A stretch of 64,000 bases of DNA from Bacillota bacterium (GCA_023435895.1 JAEZLH010000004.1:62001-126000); one strand, 5' to 3'; positions 56,249 through 63,596 are shown, counted from the first letter of the stretch. Notes: generated from the sequence alone by a model not told the origin. Numbers and translations: made by a program.

Positions 56249-56276
56249 TTGACAAAGGGCAGTCTTATCGTATACA
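56249..56276 (+). promoter_or_regulatory. Promoter of the attenuated rsgA-like gene
   Basis: TTGACA, a 16-base spacer and TATACA. It places the start of a roughly 200-base leader before the rsgA-like gene. Confidence 0.75.
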
Positions 56277-56327
56277 GTGGTTATGTTAATAAAAACCTTC
56301 AATTATTTTGCAAAAGGAGTGATGAAT

Positions 56328-56360
56328 ATGAAAAATGCGGATATGGTGATGAAGCAATAA
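56328..56360 (+). CDS. Ten-codon leader peptide MKNADMVMKQ
   Basis: A short ORF with a strong site (AAAAGGAG, eight bases before the ATG) and a TAA stop, lying between the promoter and a terminator. It is the right size and place for an attenuation leader peptide whose translation controls the terminator downstream. It holds no run of a single amino acid, so it is unlike amino-acid attenuators and more like the leaders of drug-inducible ribosome-protection and methylase genes. No Pfam-type domain is possible at this size. Confidence 0.65.
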   Translation: MKNADMVMKQ

Positions 56361-56371
56361 TTAAATATTGA

Positions 56372-56460
56372 GTACGCGAAGAAGAAACCTTCTTATTTGC
56401 GTACAAGAAACCCTTTTGTAAATACTGCGTAAACAGGCTTGCCAATGGGCAAGTTTTTTT
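56372..56460 (+). terminator. Attenuator hairpins and terminator upstream of the rsgA-like gene
   Basis: Hairpin one pairs GTACGC (56372) with GCGTAC (56399), and AAGAAG with CTTCTT inside. The intrinsic terminator pairs CTTGCC (56438) with GGCAAG (56448) and is followed by seven T up to 56460. A third block, TGCGTA at 56425-56430, can also pair with the TACGC of arm one, giving an alternative fold. The terminator ends 21 bases before the gene start, so reading into the gene needs antitermination. Confidence 0.78.
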
Positions 56461-56481
56461 GTGCTCAAAAATTGGAGGAAA

Positions 56482-57639
56482 ATGAAAGAAATGAATCAGA
56501 ACAAAACAAAGATGAATGAAACAAAGATGAACAAAACAAAGATGATTGAAACAAGGCTGAATGAAATAAAGCTCAAGGAGATCATACTGAAAGAAAGTAA
56601 GAGTAATGAGAACAGAAATTTGACAGGTATCACTGATTTGAATGGTAAGACGAATACCCCATTACAGGCACAAGTATGCGAAATACAGCGCGAACTATAT
56701 ACTGTGATTAGTGAACGTGGAATAACAAATGCGAAATTAAGAGGATCATTTTATAAAGAAAATAGTGAAGTACCCGTTGTGGGTGATATGGTGGAATTAA
56801 GGCTGCAAGAAAACGGTTACTCCGTTATAGAAAGGCTGTTAGAGAGAAAAAGCAAGTTTTCAAGAACGGATTTATCCGGTCATGCAGCGGGCTACGTAAA
56901 AACCATCAAAGAGCAGGTGCTGGCAGCCAATTTTGATTATGTGTTTATTGTAGATTCGCTCAATCAGAATTTTAATCAGAATCGTATCACGCGATATGTA
57001 AGCTCTGTATTAAAAAGTGGAGCAGAACCGATTGTAGTACTAACCAAAGCGGATTTGTGTGAGAATGTGAATTATTATATACAACAAGTAAAAACAATCT
57101 CAAATAAGCTAAACGTATATGCAATCAGTTCAATGACAGGAGAGGGCTTAGAACAGCTTTCCCCTTATCTGCTAAGAGGCAATACCGTCGTTTTTCTCGG
57201 CTCGTCCGGGGTTGGAAAGTCAACGCTACTAAATGCCATAGCTGGTGAGGAATTAATGAAAACCGGGGAGATACGGGAGAGGGATTCAAGAGGGCGCCAT
57301 ACCACTACTCATAGGAAGATGATATTTCTTCCCTCAGGTGTGAGAATTATTGATACCCCTGGAATTAGAGAATTAGGTCTTTGGGATGCAGAGGAGGGGA
57401 TTGAAGATACCTTCTCTGACATTATAGAGCTTTTTCAAGGCTGTCGATTTGCTAATTGTACTCATACGAAGGAAATTGGCTGTGCGGTGCAGGAAGCACT
57501 GGCGAATGAGAGTATTTCGCAAGAACGTTGGAAGCTATATTCCCAGTTGAAGAATGAAAATGAATGGGCGAGGAATAAAGCCACAAGCAAGCTTCGCCAA
57601 AAGCAAAGGAGTAAAGGTAAAAGACTCTATGAAGGATAG
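56482..57639 (+). CDS. rsgA: RsgA/YloQ-family ribosome-associated GTPase (paralogue with N-terminal extension)
   Basis: A circularly permuted GTPase that acts on the 30S subunit. The order is G4 (VVLTKADLC), G5, G1 (GSSGVGKSTLLN), G2 (TTTHRK) and G3 (DTPGIREL), as in RsgA, after an OB domain and before the zinc motif CRFANCTHTKEIGC. Residues 1-45 are an unusual repetitive charged extension (NKTKMNETKMNKTKMIET) not found in RsgA proteins I know. The start is ATG at 56482 or 56491. Its 385 residues exceed the usual 290-350 because of that extension. The attenuator suggests it is induced by ribosome stalling, so it may be a specialised copy and not the housekeeping gene. Confidence 0.88.
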   Translation: MKEMNQNKTKMNETKMNKTKMIETRLNEIKLKEIILKESKSNENRNLTGITDLNGKTNTPLQAQVCEIQRELYTVISERGITNAKLRGSFYKENSEVPVVGDMVELRLQENGYSVIERLLERKSKFSRTDLSGHAAGYVKTIKEQVLAANFDYVFIVDSLNQNFNQNRITRYVSSVLKSGAEPIVVLTKADLCENVNYYIQQVKTISNKLNVYAISSMTGEGLEQLSPYLLRGNTVVFLGSSGVGKSTLLNAIAGEELMKTGEIRERDSRGRHTTTHRKMIFLPSGVRIIDTPGIRELGLWDAEEGIEDTFSDIIELFQGCRFANCTHTKEIGCAVQEALANESISQERWKLYSQLKNENEWARNKATSKLRQKQRSKGKRLYEG

Positions 57640-57641
57640 TG

Positions 57642-57845
57642 TTATTATTCACTCCCAGTCAAGACAGAGAATATGATTTCGACAAATGTTTTCCGAATCG
57701 GAGCCGCTTTCGCTTAGTTGCATTACGTAGCGGTACATAAGGCTCTAAAAGACAGAGCCTAAATACCGACGAATGCAAATACTCCTTTTCGAAAATCATT
57801 TATCGAAATCATTATGACAAGTTCTGACAGGGGAGTGAACAGTAA
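57642..57845. repeat. Long palindromic MITE-like element of about 204 bp
   Basis: The left arm begins TTATTATTCACTCCC and the right arm, read as reverse complement, begins TTACTGTTCACTCCC. The arms match for about 90 bases with scattered differences: shared blocks include ATGATTTCGA, TTGCATT, CGGTA and AGGCTCT. The left arm carries an extra segment of about 12 bases. The element starts two bases after the rsgA stop, encodes nothing and may end its transcript. This is the structure of a non-autonomous miniature inverted-repeat element, but no target-site duplication is evident. Confidence 0.75.
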
Positions 57846-57964
57846 GCTGTCACCTCCAGCCAAAGAACAGGATATAATTCTGGGTGGAAAATATACACAG
57901 TTTGTGCTATCGTTAAGAAAAGGAAATTATTAAAATCAGCTATATAAGAGGAGGGTCGCATTAT

Positions 57965-57991
57965 ATGAGAAGATACGTTATTATTGCATAG
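57965..57991 (+). CDS. Eight-codon mini-ORF MRRYVIIA (module copy 1)
   Basis: GAGGAGGG lies nine bases before the ATG, stronger than the site of most genes here. The ORF is eight codons plus TAG and ends ATT GCA TAG. A long hairpin begins at the G of the stop. The same arrangement recurs at 58466-58492, so chance is unlikely. The peptide itself may be unimportant; what the copies share is the position of the stopping ribosome relative to the hairpin. Confidence 0.55.
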   Translation: MRRYVIIA

Positions 57992-58034
57992 CATTGGCTA
58001 TTGCAATTATCATAACCATTGTTATAGCCATTGC
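57991..58034 (+). promoter_or_regulatory. Hairpin after mini-ORF 1, upstream of the CD3324-family gene
   Basis: GCATTGGCTATTGCAAT pairs with ATTGTTATAGCCATTGC over about 23 positions with two mismatches, around a 10-base loop. No U tract follows, so it is not an intrinsic terminator. It lies 36 bases before the next ATG. Confidence 0.65.
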
Positions 58035-58069
58035 TATTCCTATGAGAGTAAGAATTCTAGGAGGGCAAA

Positions 58070-58339
58070 ATGGGCTATATTAGAGCAGAAAAAATTCTGC
58101 CATTAGAAATTATTGAACTGATTCAAGAGTACGTGGATGGGGAAAATATCTACATTCCTAAGAAAGAAGGCAGCAGAAGGGAATGGGGACAGAACACTCA
58201 GATTAAGCAGGAAATGAAGGTTAGAAATCAAGCAATCTATCTTGGATTTCTGAGTGGCCAAACCGTCAACAATCTTGCTAATCAGTATTATTTATCAGAA
58301 AAAAGTATTCAACGAATTATACGCAGTATGAATGAATAG
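58070..58339 (+). CDS. CD3324-family small protein
   Basis: An 89-residue protein of the CD3324 family of Clostridia. The N-terminus IRAEKILPLEIIELIQEYVDG and YIPKKEGSRREWG are family marks; the C-terminal NLANQYYLSEKSIQRIIRSM is a helix-turn-helix of the Mor/ComK-like kind, so it is probably a small DNA-binding regulator. TAGGAGGG lies before the ATG. It stands between the two mini-ORF modules and is followed by a terminator. Function is unknown. Confidence 0.85.
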   Translation: MGYIRAEKILPLEIIELIQEYVDGENIYIPKKEGSRREWGQNTQIKQEMKVRNQAIYLGFLSGQTVNNLANQYYLSEKSIQRIIRSMNE

Positions 58340-58354
58340 GGAAAAGTAGTATTG

Positions 58355-58378
58355 GAGCCGGATTTGTTAATCCGGCTC
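58355..58378 (+). terminator. Terminator-like hairpin after the CD3324-family gene
   Basis: GAGCCGGATT and AATCCGGCTC are perfect 10-base arms around TGTT. Only a weak T-rich tract (ATACTT) follows. Confidence 0.65.
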
Positions 58379-58465
58379 ATACTTAATTCTAAAAAAGATT
58401 GAGGTGGTCATCAGGCAAGTATTTGTCATACAATTTTCTCAGAATGCCAAGAGGAGGAATTAGTT

Positions 58466-58492
58466 ATGACAACACCCAACTTTATTGCATAG
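58466..58492 (+). CDS. Eight-codon mini-ORF MTTPNFIA (module copy 2)
   Basis: GAGGAGG lies eight bases before the ATG. Eight codons plus TAG, ending ATT GCA TAG exactly as in copy 1, while the first five codons differ. A hairpin begins at the G of the stop. Confidence 0.55.
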   Translation: MTTPNFIA

Positions 58493-58536
58493 CAGAGGCT
58501 ATTGCAAATAAAATCAAAGGATGTAATAGCCTTTGC
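58492..58536 (+). promoter_or_regulatory. Hairpin after mini-ORF 2, upstream of the DUF1062 gene
   Basis: GCAGAGGCTATTGCA pairs with TGTAATAGCCTTTGC over all 15 positions (G-U included), around a 15-base loop. No U tract. It lies 17 bases before the AAGGAG of the DUF1062 gene. Confidence 0.7.
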
Positions 58537-58566
58537 AGATCCGTATTACTGATAAGGAGATGCAAA

Positions 58567-59139
58567 ATGTGCTATGTAAGAAAATATCAATATAGGATTG
58601 AACCAGCCGAATCCTATAAGATTATACGTAACTGTTCCGGCTGCGGTAAAAAGTCACTCTATCAAAACACGAATAGCTTTCGTGTAAATGCAAACGGGAA
58701 CAGGGTTGATATATGGTTAATCTATCAGTGTGAGCAATGTAAGCACACGTTTAATTTGGAGATTTATGAGCGAATCAAACCGGATGATATGAACCGAACG
58801 GAGTATGAGCTGTTTTTAATAAATGACAGAAGGCTGTCTGATAATTTTGGAATTGATAAAGGATTGTTTGCCAGAAATAGAGCTATAATTGATGAAAAAG
58901 GATTAAAGTATCAGATAGTAACTGGAACAGAAAAGAGTGTAAAAATCGTTGATACCAACTTTGTAAAAGGGGATCTGCTTGAGGTGGATAATCCATATGG
59001 AATAAAGATAAGAAATGAGAAAGTGATTGCAGAATTAATGAACATATCCAGATCAAGAGCGCAGAAGCTGCAGGAATCAGGGATGGTTGAGGTGGAGCAG
59101 GACATCAGTAACAAAATATATAAAATCTGGATACGATAA
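58567..59139 (+). CDS. DUF1062-domain protein
   Basis: A 190-residue protein of unknown function. The ATG at 58567 follows AAGGAG by seven bases; the open frame extends upstream through the mini-ORF module but without a site. It has zinc-ribbon-like pairs CSGCGKKS (about residue 21) and CEQCKH (about 53), then RTEYELFLINDRRLSDNFGI and a C-terminal helix-turn-helix-like segment (ELMNISRSRAQKLQESGMV). DUF1062 proteins are small, cytoplasmic and uncharacterised; a nucleic-acid-binding role is plausible. Together with the CD3324 gene it may form a regulatory pair. Confidence 0.85.
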   Translation: MCYVRKYQYRIEPAESYKIIRNCSGCGKKSLYQNTNSFRVNANGNRVDIWLIYQCEQCKHTFNLEIYERIKPDDMNRTEYELFLINDRRLSDNFGIDKGLFARNRAIIDEKGLKYQIVTGTEKSVKIVDTNFVKGDLLEVDNPYGIKIRNEKVIAELMNISRSRAQKLQESGMVEVEQDISNKIYKIWIR

Positions 59140-59160
59140 TACTTGTAGATAATGATTGGG

Positions 59161-59283
59161 TAATAGCGAAACGGGAGATTGTTATTATTGAATGTACGTG
59201 GAAGCTAAGTTTGAAATAATATTTAGCAGAGCTTTCGCATCATTAGTACAGTCAATACCAACAATAATATTGTTTCGCTATTA
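59161..59283. repeat. Palindromic MITE-like element of about 123 bp
   Basis: TAATAGCGAAAC and GTTTCGCTATTA are perfect 12-base ends. Inside, ATTGTTATTATTG, TGTAC and their partners GTACA, CAATA and AACAATAAT extend the pairing, and the centre has AAGCTAA/TTAGC. It has no coding capacity. It lies 22 bases after the DUF1062 stop. Its sequence is unrelated to the element at 57642. Confidence 0.75.
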
Positions 59284-59330
59284 GCTACAATAATTATAAT
59301 TTGGAGAAGAGTAATAAAAGGGAGGTCATG

Positions 59331-60113
59331 ATGAAGAAAGAAATACCGTATGGAGTACAGGAGAATTTTTCAGTATTTGAAGATACTATGGTAGAAATGA
59401 CTTGGCAGCAAATACAGCAAGAAGCGGGTCAAGGTGCAATCGTTTTTCTTCCAATTGGTACAATTGAAAGTCATGGTCCACATATGGATTTATCTGCGGA
59501 TTTTTATTTAAGTACTTTGTCATGTCGTTTTTTAAAGCAGGAACTTGATAAAAAAGGAATCAAATCATTGATTGCGCCTCCATTTTATTGGGGCGTGAGT
59601 AAAGATGTTGCTTCCTACGCAGGTACCTTTTCCGTGCGTCCCGAAACTATGAAAAGTTTATTGCTGGATATTTTTACATCCCTTCAAAGTTGGGGTTTTC
59701 ATAGAGTATTTGTACAGAATGCGCATGGAGATAGAAGGCATCTGGATGTTATAAGAGAAGCGATAGCAGCATCAAATGAAAACAGCGCATCTGATTTTAA
59801 GGTCTACTTCATGTGGGAATTAAATATTGAAGTAGAGGGTAAAGTTGAACTTCCATCCATGAGAGAAGGAAGGTATGTGCCTGACTATCATGCTGGTGCG
59901 ATTGAAACTGCGCAGATGGCAGCTTTTTTTCCAGAGAAAGTTAGAAAGGATATTGCCAAAACCTTAAAGCCTCAAAATAGCTTTCATCCCCTGGCTTATT
60001 GCGGAGATCCTGCCAATTTCGACCTCGAGATTAATATGGAAGAGTTATCGATTGCAGATACATTTAACGATGTTTTATTAATTGAAGCTATTTTGAAACG
60101 GGATGGGGTATAA
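59331..60113 (+). CDS. Creatininase-family protein
   Basis: A 260-residue amidohydrolase of the creatininase family. ATG at 59331 is preferred because GGGAGG lies five bases before it. Metal ligands are in LPIGTIESHGPHMDLSADFY (Glu, His, Asp), the conserved VQNAHGDRR and DYHAGAIETAQM (His and Glu). Substrates in the family range from creatinine to mycofactocin and formamide precursors; neighbours do not define it here. It follows the 123-bp palindrome. Confidence 0.9.
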   Translation: MKKEIPYGVQENFSVFEDTMVEMTWQQIQQEAGQGAIVFLPIGTIESHGPHMDLSADFYLSTLSCRFLKQELDKKGIKSLIAPPFYWGVSKDVASYAGTFSVRPETMKSLLLDIFTSLQSWGFHRVFVQNAHGDRRHLDVIREAIAASNENSASDFKVYFMWELNIEVEGKVELPSMREGRYVPDYHAGAIETAQMAAFFPEKVRKDIAKTLKPQNSFHPLAYCGDPANFDLEINMEELSIADTFNDVLLIEAILKRDGV

Positions 60114-60188
60114 TAATTCGTAGGATAAAATTTCTAGAGTGTTTGGCATTAAAATGAGAAAAAATAAAAGATAAAAATAAAAAAGGGA

Positions 60189-60219
60189 TTGACATAGAGT
60201 GGAGTTTAAGGGGTATGAT
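60189..60219 (+). promoter_or_regulatory. Promoter of the flavin reductase gene, MerR-like spacing
   Basis: TTGACA, a 19-base spacer and TATGAT. The spacer holds TAGAGT-GG-AGTTTA, resembling the TAGAGT-ACTCTA operators of NmlR/AdhR-type MerR regulators. No MerR gene adjoins; the site is 92 bases before the gene. Confidence 0.5.
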
Positions 60220-60310
60220 AAAGATATATTTATAAAATGCCCGGCCATCAGGTATAGGTATTTTAATAGTATCATATGGTATAAGGATTATGTTTCAAGG
60301 AGGATGAAGG

Positions 60311-60847
60311 ATGAAGAAGGAAATAGAAGTCTTTGATTATGCAAATGTGATTTTGCAGCAACTTAAGAACGGAGTGCTTCTTACAACGAAAGCAGATGAT
60401 AAAGTGAATTCCATGACTATTTCATGGGGAACGCTTGGAATTGAATGGACAAAACCTATATTCACAGTGTTTGTGAGAGAGAATCGATTTACAAAGCAGC
60501 AGTTGGATAAGAACGGTGAGTTTACGATAAACATTCCGGTTGGAGAATATGATAAAAAAATATTGGGTGTGTGCGGAACAAAATCCGGTCATAATTTGGA
60601 TAAAGTTAAGGAACTTGGTTTGACATTAGTAGATTCGGAGGAGATTTCGGTACCTGCAATCAAGGAGTTTGCGCTTACATTAGAGTGTAAGGTAGTATAT
60701 ACCCAGAAACAGGAAGAAAGTCTGGTAACCCCGGAGAATAGAGCTAAGTATTATCCTCAGGACGTTGAGAGTAGTTTTCATGGTGCGAACAAGGATTATC
60801 ACACAGCATATTACGGAGAAATTGTGAAAGCATATATTATTGATTAG
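60311..60847 (+). CDS. Flavin reductase family protein (DIM6/NTAB-like)
   Basis: A 178-residue FMN-binding split-barrel protein. GVLLTTKADDKVNSMTISWG and WTKPIFTVFVRENRFTKQ form the flavin site; FTINIPVGEYDKKILGVCGTKSGHNLDK is typical of the family. It ends YYGEIVKAYI. It probably uses NAD(P)H and flavin, perhaps for aldehyde or thiol stress, given the promoter type. AAGGAGG precedes the ATG. Confidence 0.9.
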   Translation: MKKEIEVFDYANVILQQLKNGVLLTTKADDKVNSMTISWGTLGIEWTKPIFTVFVRENRFTKQQLDKNGEFTINIPVGEYDKKILGVCGTKSGHNLDKVKELGLTLVDSEEISVPAIKEFALTLECKVVYTQKQEESLVTPENRAKYYPQDVESSFHGANKDYHTAYYGEIVKAYIID

Positions 60848-61310
60848 TGTGATGTCAATTATTTCACAGGTGGAGTTTGCGAGCTAAATCCTAGGGATGA
60901 ATTGGCTGCAAGGCGAATATGAAAAATAGCATCGATGTGAAGTGTTATAATTAAGTCACAAGGATATTGCCTGCAACAAATTTGCGATTCTATGTAAAGC
61001 AGGGTATAACAGTTTGAATTAAATAAGGACTTATGCGAGCCTGGAGAAAAATTATCTCTAGGCTTTTTGCATGCCAAGAATCCGATTAAGAATTCAATTA
61101 GTGAATGAGGAGAAATATACGAAAGACGTTAACACTTATAAAAACTGTTGAGATAAAAGTCGTTTTTTAGGGAATTTGGATTGGTATATAATTATTGAAA
61201 TGAATATTTCTTGAAGAAAAGAAGGGATGGTTCTCTTTTTGGAGATAAGAGAAGATTTATAGTAAGTAAGAGCATGGCTTAAAAAGTTCTGAAATAATGG
61301 AGATATATGG
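60848..61310. other. Intergenic region, no gene except a terminator
   Basis: No ORF I can support. It contains the terminator at 61038-61068. The final part leads into the GntR-controlled promoter. Confidence 0.5.
61038..61068 (+). terminator. Intrinsic terminator downstream of the flavin reductase gene
   Basis: AGCCTGGAGA and TCTCTAGGCT pair over 10 positions (one G-U), followed by TTTTT. It stands about 190 bases after the gene. Confidence 0.85.
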
Positions 61311-61347
61311 TTGACATTCTACTGTGATTATAATATAATCACAGTAG
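61311..61347 (+). promoter_or_regulatory. Promoter with 29-bp palindromic operator for the GntR-ABC operon
   Basis: TTGACA (61311-61316) and TATAAT (61334-61339) are consensus hexamers with a 17-base spacer. From 61319 to 61347, CTACTGTGATTATA and TATAATCACAGTAG form a perfect palindrome with one central base, covering the spacer and -10. Half-sites AATCACAG and AATTACAG recur at about 61353-61374. A dimeric repressor bound here would block RNA polymerase; the YtrA-type GntR gene downstream is the natural candidate. Confidence 0.9.
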
Positions 61348-61496
61348 ATACAGTAATCACAGTTGTAATTACAGTTAAGGCATTGTTAAGCTAAGAAGGA
61401 AGTTGTCATTTGAATAAACTTATCAGAGAATATGAAACAAAACTTGCGATTGGTGAATGGTTCATCATATAGCAAATGAAGAAAGTTAGGTGAGTT

Positions 61497-61877
61497 ATGG
61501 AGATAAAAATATCCTCTGCCAATCAGATTCCCATCTATGAGCAGATAGAGAATCAGATTAAAGAATTAATTATGAATGGTGTATATACTCCTGGCACTCA
61601 GCTTCCCTCCATAAGAATATTAGCCAGAGAGCTGAAGGTTGGAATTATAACCTGTAGAAGAGCCTATGATGATTTGTGTGACCAGGGGATATTGGTATCA
61701 CATCCGGGAAAGGGTATCTTTGTTGCGGAGGTTATGAAGGAACAGATTAAAGATATGAATATGGAGATGATTACACATCAGTTGAAAGAAATGTGTGAAT
61801 ATGCGAGGGCTTCTGGAATCGACAAAACAGAGATAATAGAACAAATAAATCGGATATTTAAGGAGATGGATAAATAA
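61497..61877 (+). CDS. GntR-family regulator, YtrA subfamily
   Basis: A 126-residue regulator of the short YtrA type, which has a winged helix and only a small dimer domain. IPIYEQIENQIKELIMNG and YTPGTQLPSIRILARELKVGIITCRRAYDDLCDQGIL (in pieces) are the GntR helix-turn-helix and wing; the last 50 residues are helical. YtrA regulators usually repress their own ABC transporter operon and are released by cell-wall antibiotics. Its stop shares a base with the ATG of the ABC ATPase gene. Confidence 0.92.
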   Translation: MEIKISSANQIPIYEQIENQIKELIMNGVYTPGTQLPSIRILARELKVGIITCRRAYDDLCDQGILVSHPGKGIFVAEVMKEQIKDMNMEMITHQLKEMCEYARASGIDKTEIIEQINRIFKEMDK

Positions 61878-62752
61878 TGGGAGAAACGATGCATGCATTA
61901 GAATTGACTAATGTTAATTATAAAGTAAAGGGTTTTTCATTGAAGAATATCAATATGGTTGTGCCAAAAGGTATGGTCACAGGATTAGTTGGACGAAACG
62001 GAGCAGGGAAGACCACGCTTATTCACGTGATTGCTAATAATGTGAACCGAGAAAGCGGTACTATTTTATATGATGGAATAAAATATTGGGAAGATGAAAG
62101 AGGGATCAAAAGAAAGCTTGGTATTGTTTATGACAGTCCCAACTTTAACGACCAGTTCACACCCAAACGTTTTCTAAAAAGAATCGCCCCCTTATTACCG
62201 GATTTTAATTTAGAATACTTTAATAAATACATGGAGCGATTTGATCTTCCCTTTGATAAAACAATTGCAAAATATTCAACCGGTATGAAGCATAAGTTTA
62301 TGCTGATTTTGATTTTGTCTTGCAGACCGGAGATTCTTATCATGGATGAGCCTACCAGCGGTGTCGACCCAGCAGATCGTTATGAGATCTTGGATATGAT
62401 ACAGGAGTTTGTGGAAGATGAGAATCATTCGGTTCTTTTTTCGACACATATAACCAGTGACTTGGATAAGATCGCAGATCACTTGGTATTTATTGATAGT
62501 GGAAGAATTGTAATGAAGGGAGAAAAAGAAGAGTTATTGGGACAATACAGGTCTGTTGAAATACCACACAATCTTTACTCCCCTGTGATGGAAAAGAGCA
62601 TCCTTGGAATTCGTAAAAATTCACTCTCAATTACAGGTATAACAAGTGATCAATCCATTTGGGAAAAGGAAGGGCTTCGTATTTCACTACCTACAATAGA
62701 AGAAATAGCGATTCATATTAGAGAGATTCATAAGAAGGAGGGCGACGAATGA
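61877..62752 (+). CDS. ABC transporter ATP-binding protein
   Basis: A 291-residue ATPase. Walker A is GRNGAGKTT (about residues 40-48), the signature is YSTGMKHK, Walker B is ILIMDEPTSGVD and the switch His is in STHI. The sequence YSTGM instead of LSGGQ is common in YtrB-like and bacitracin-type ATPases. It has a C-terminal extension of about 80 residues. An in-frame ATG at 61889 is an alternative start. It overlaps the permease gene by four bases. Confidence 0.93.
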   Translation: MGETMHALELTNVNYKVKGFSLKNINMVVPKGMVTGLVGRNGAGKTTLIHVIANNVNRESGTILYDGIKYWEDERGIKRKLGIVYDSPNFNDQFTPKRFLKRIAPLLPDFNLEYFNKYMERFDLPFDKTIAKYSTGMKHKFMLILILSCRPEILIMDEPTSGVDPADRYEILDMIQEFVEDENHSVLFSTHITSDLDKIADHLVFIDSGRIVMKGEKEELLGQYRSVEIPHNLYSPVMEKSILGIRKNSLSITGITSDQSIWEKEGLRISLPTIEEIAIHIREIHKKEGDE

Positions 62753-63465
62753 AAGCATTATGGAATATAATGAAGTTAAGTAGTTTTGATAAAGTTGATA
62801 TGAAAGGGTTGGGCAGGTGGATATTCGCATCCTTCGTCCTATTTACAATAGTGTCCAGAATGAATATGCGTATGGTACATGGAACAATAGAGGTGTCTCC
62901 GTCCTTGATGATCTTTTTGCCATGCATCGGAATATATTTCACGGTATATAATCGATTAATCAATTTACCCCAATTTTTGAAGGATCGTTGTTACACAGCT
63001 GTTCAGGAGATACGTATTAGTATCTACTTGTTGGCTAGTTGTTTCGTGATCATATATGTGTTCAATTTGATTCTTAGTATGATAGCAGTGCTGACTGGCA
63101 GCTTAGATATGCCTAAAATTAACATCAGACAAGAGATGTTAAATAGCTTACCGGTTATTTTCTTTTATTTATTTATCACAGCGCTTCTTTTTCCTTTAGG
63201 TTTAATAAGGGATAAAAAGAAATGGTATCTATCCTTTGGGGCGGTAGCATTAGTGATGGAAGCAATATCTCTGGTTCTTATAAATCTATCGGAGGAAGGA
63301 AGCGGCTTTCGAACTTCAGGAGATGTATTTACTAATGTAAGCAGCATGGATCATTACAGTATACTTACCACCATAATGGGGACGGTTACAGTTGTCGCAT
63401 TGTTTGCCTCTTATCAGATTAGTCAAAGAATGTACGCACCAAAGAGGTATGATACTAAGGGTTGA
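62749..63465 (+). CDS. ABC transporter permease (YtrC/ABC-2-like)
   Basis: A 238-residue membrane protein with about six hydrophobic segments (around residues 22-38, 46-66, 86-110, 130-155, 165-188 and 210-228). With the upstream ATPase it forms an exporter of unknown substrate, in the GntR-ATPase-permease layout of Firmicutes antibiotic-responsive transporters. AAGGAGG lies within the end of the ATPase gene. It is followed by an intrinsic terminator. Confidence 0.85.
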   Translation: MKALWNIMKLSSFDKVDMKGLGRWIFASFVLFTIVSRMNMRMVHGTIEVSPSLMIFLPCIGIYFTVYNRLINLPQFLKDRCYTAVQEIRISIYLLASCFVIIYVFNLILSMIAVLTGSLDMPKINIRQEMLNSLPVIFFYLFITALLFPLGLIRDKKKWYLSFGAVALVMEAISLVLINLSEEGSGFRTSGDVFTNVSSMDHYSILTTIMGTVTVVALFASYQISQRMYAPKRYDTKG

Positions 63466-63596
63466 AAAAGTGTTTGCTATGTTTGGTGGGTTTGAATTGT
63501 AGAAATGTCATATACAAGCTTTTTAATTGATTACAGGAATAGAGATAGCTGTAATTTGCTGATAGCGAGTATGAATAAGCTTTTCTCATAATAGTA

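Noticed and set aside
61410..61472. Twenty-codon ORF starting TTG before the GntR gene (MNKLIREYETKLAIGEWFII)
   Set aside because: It has an AAGGAAG site but a weak start codon, no hairpin beside it and no recognisable role; possible but not supported.
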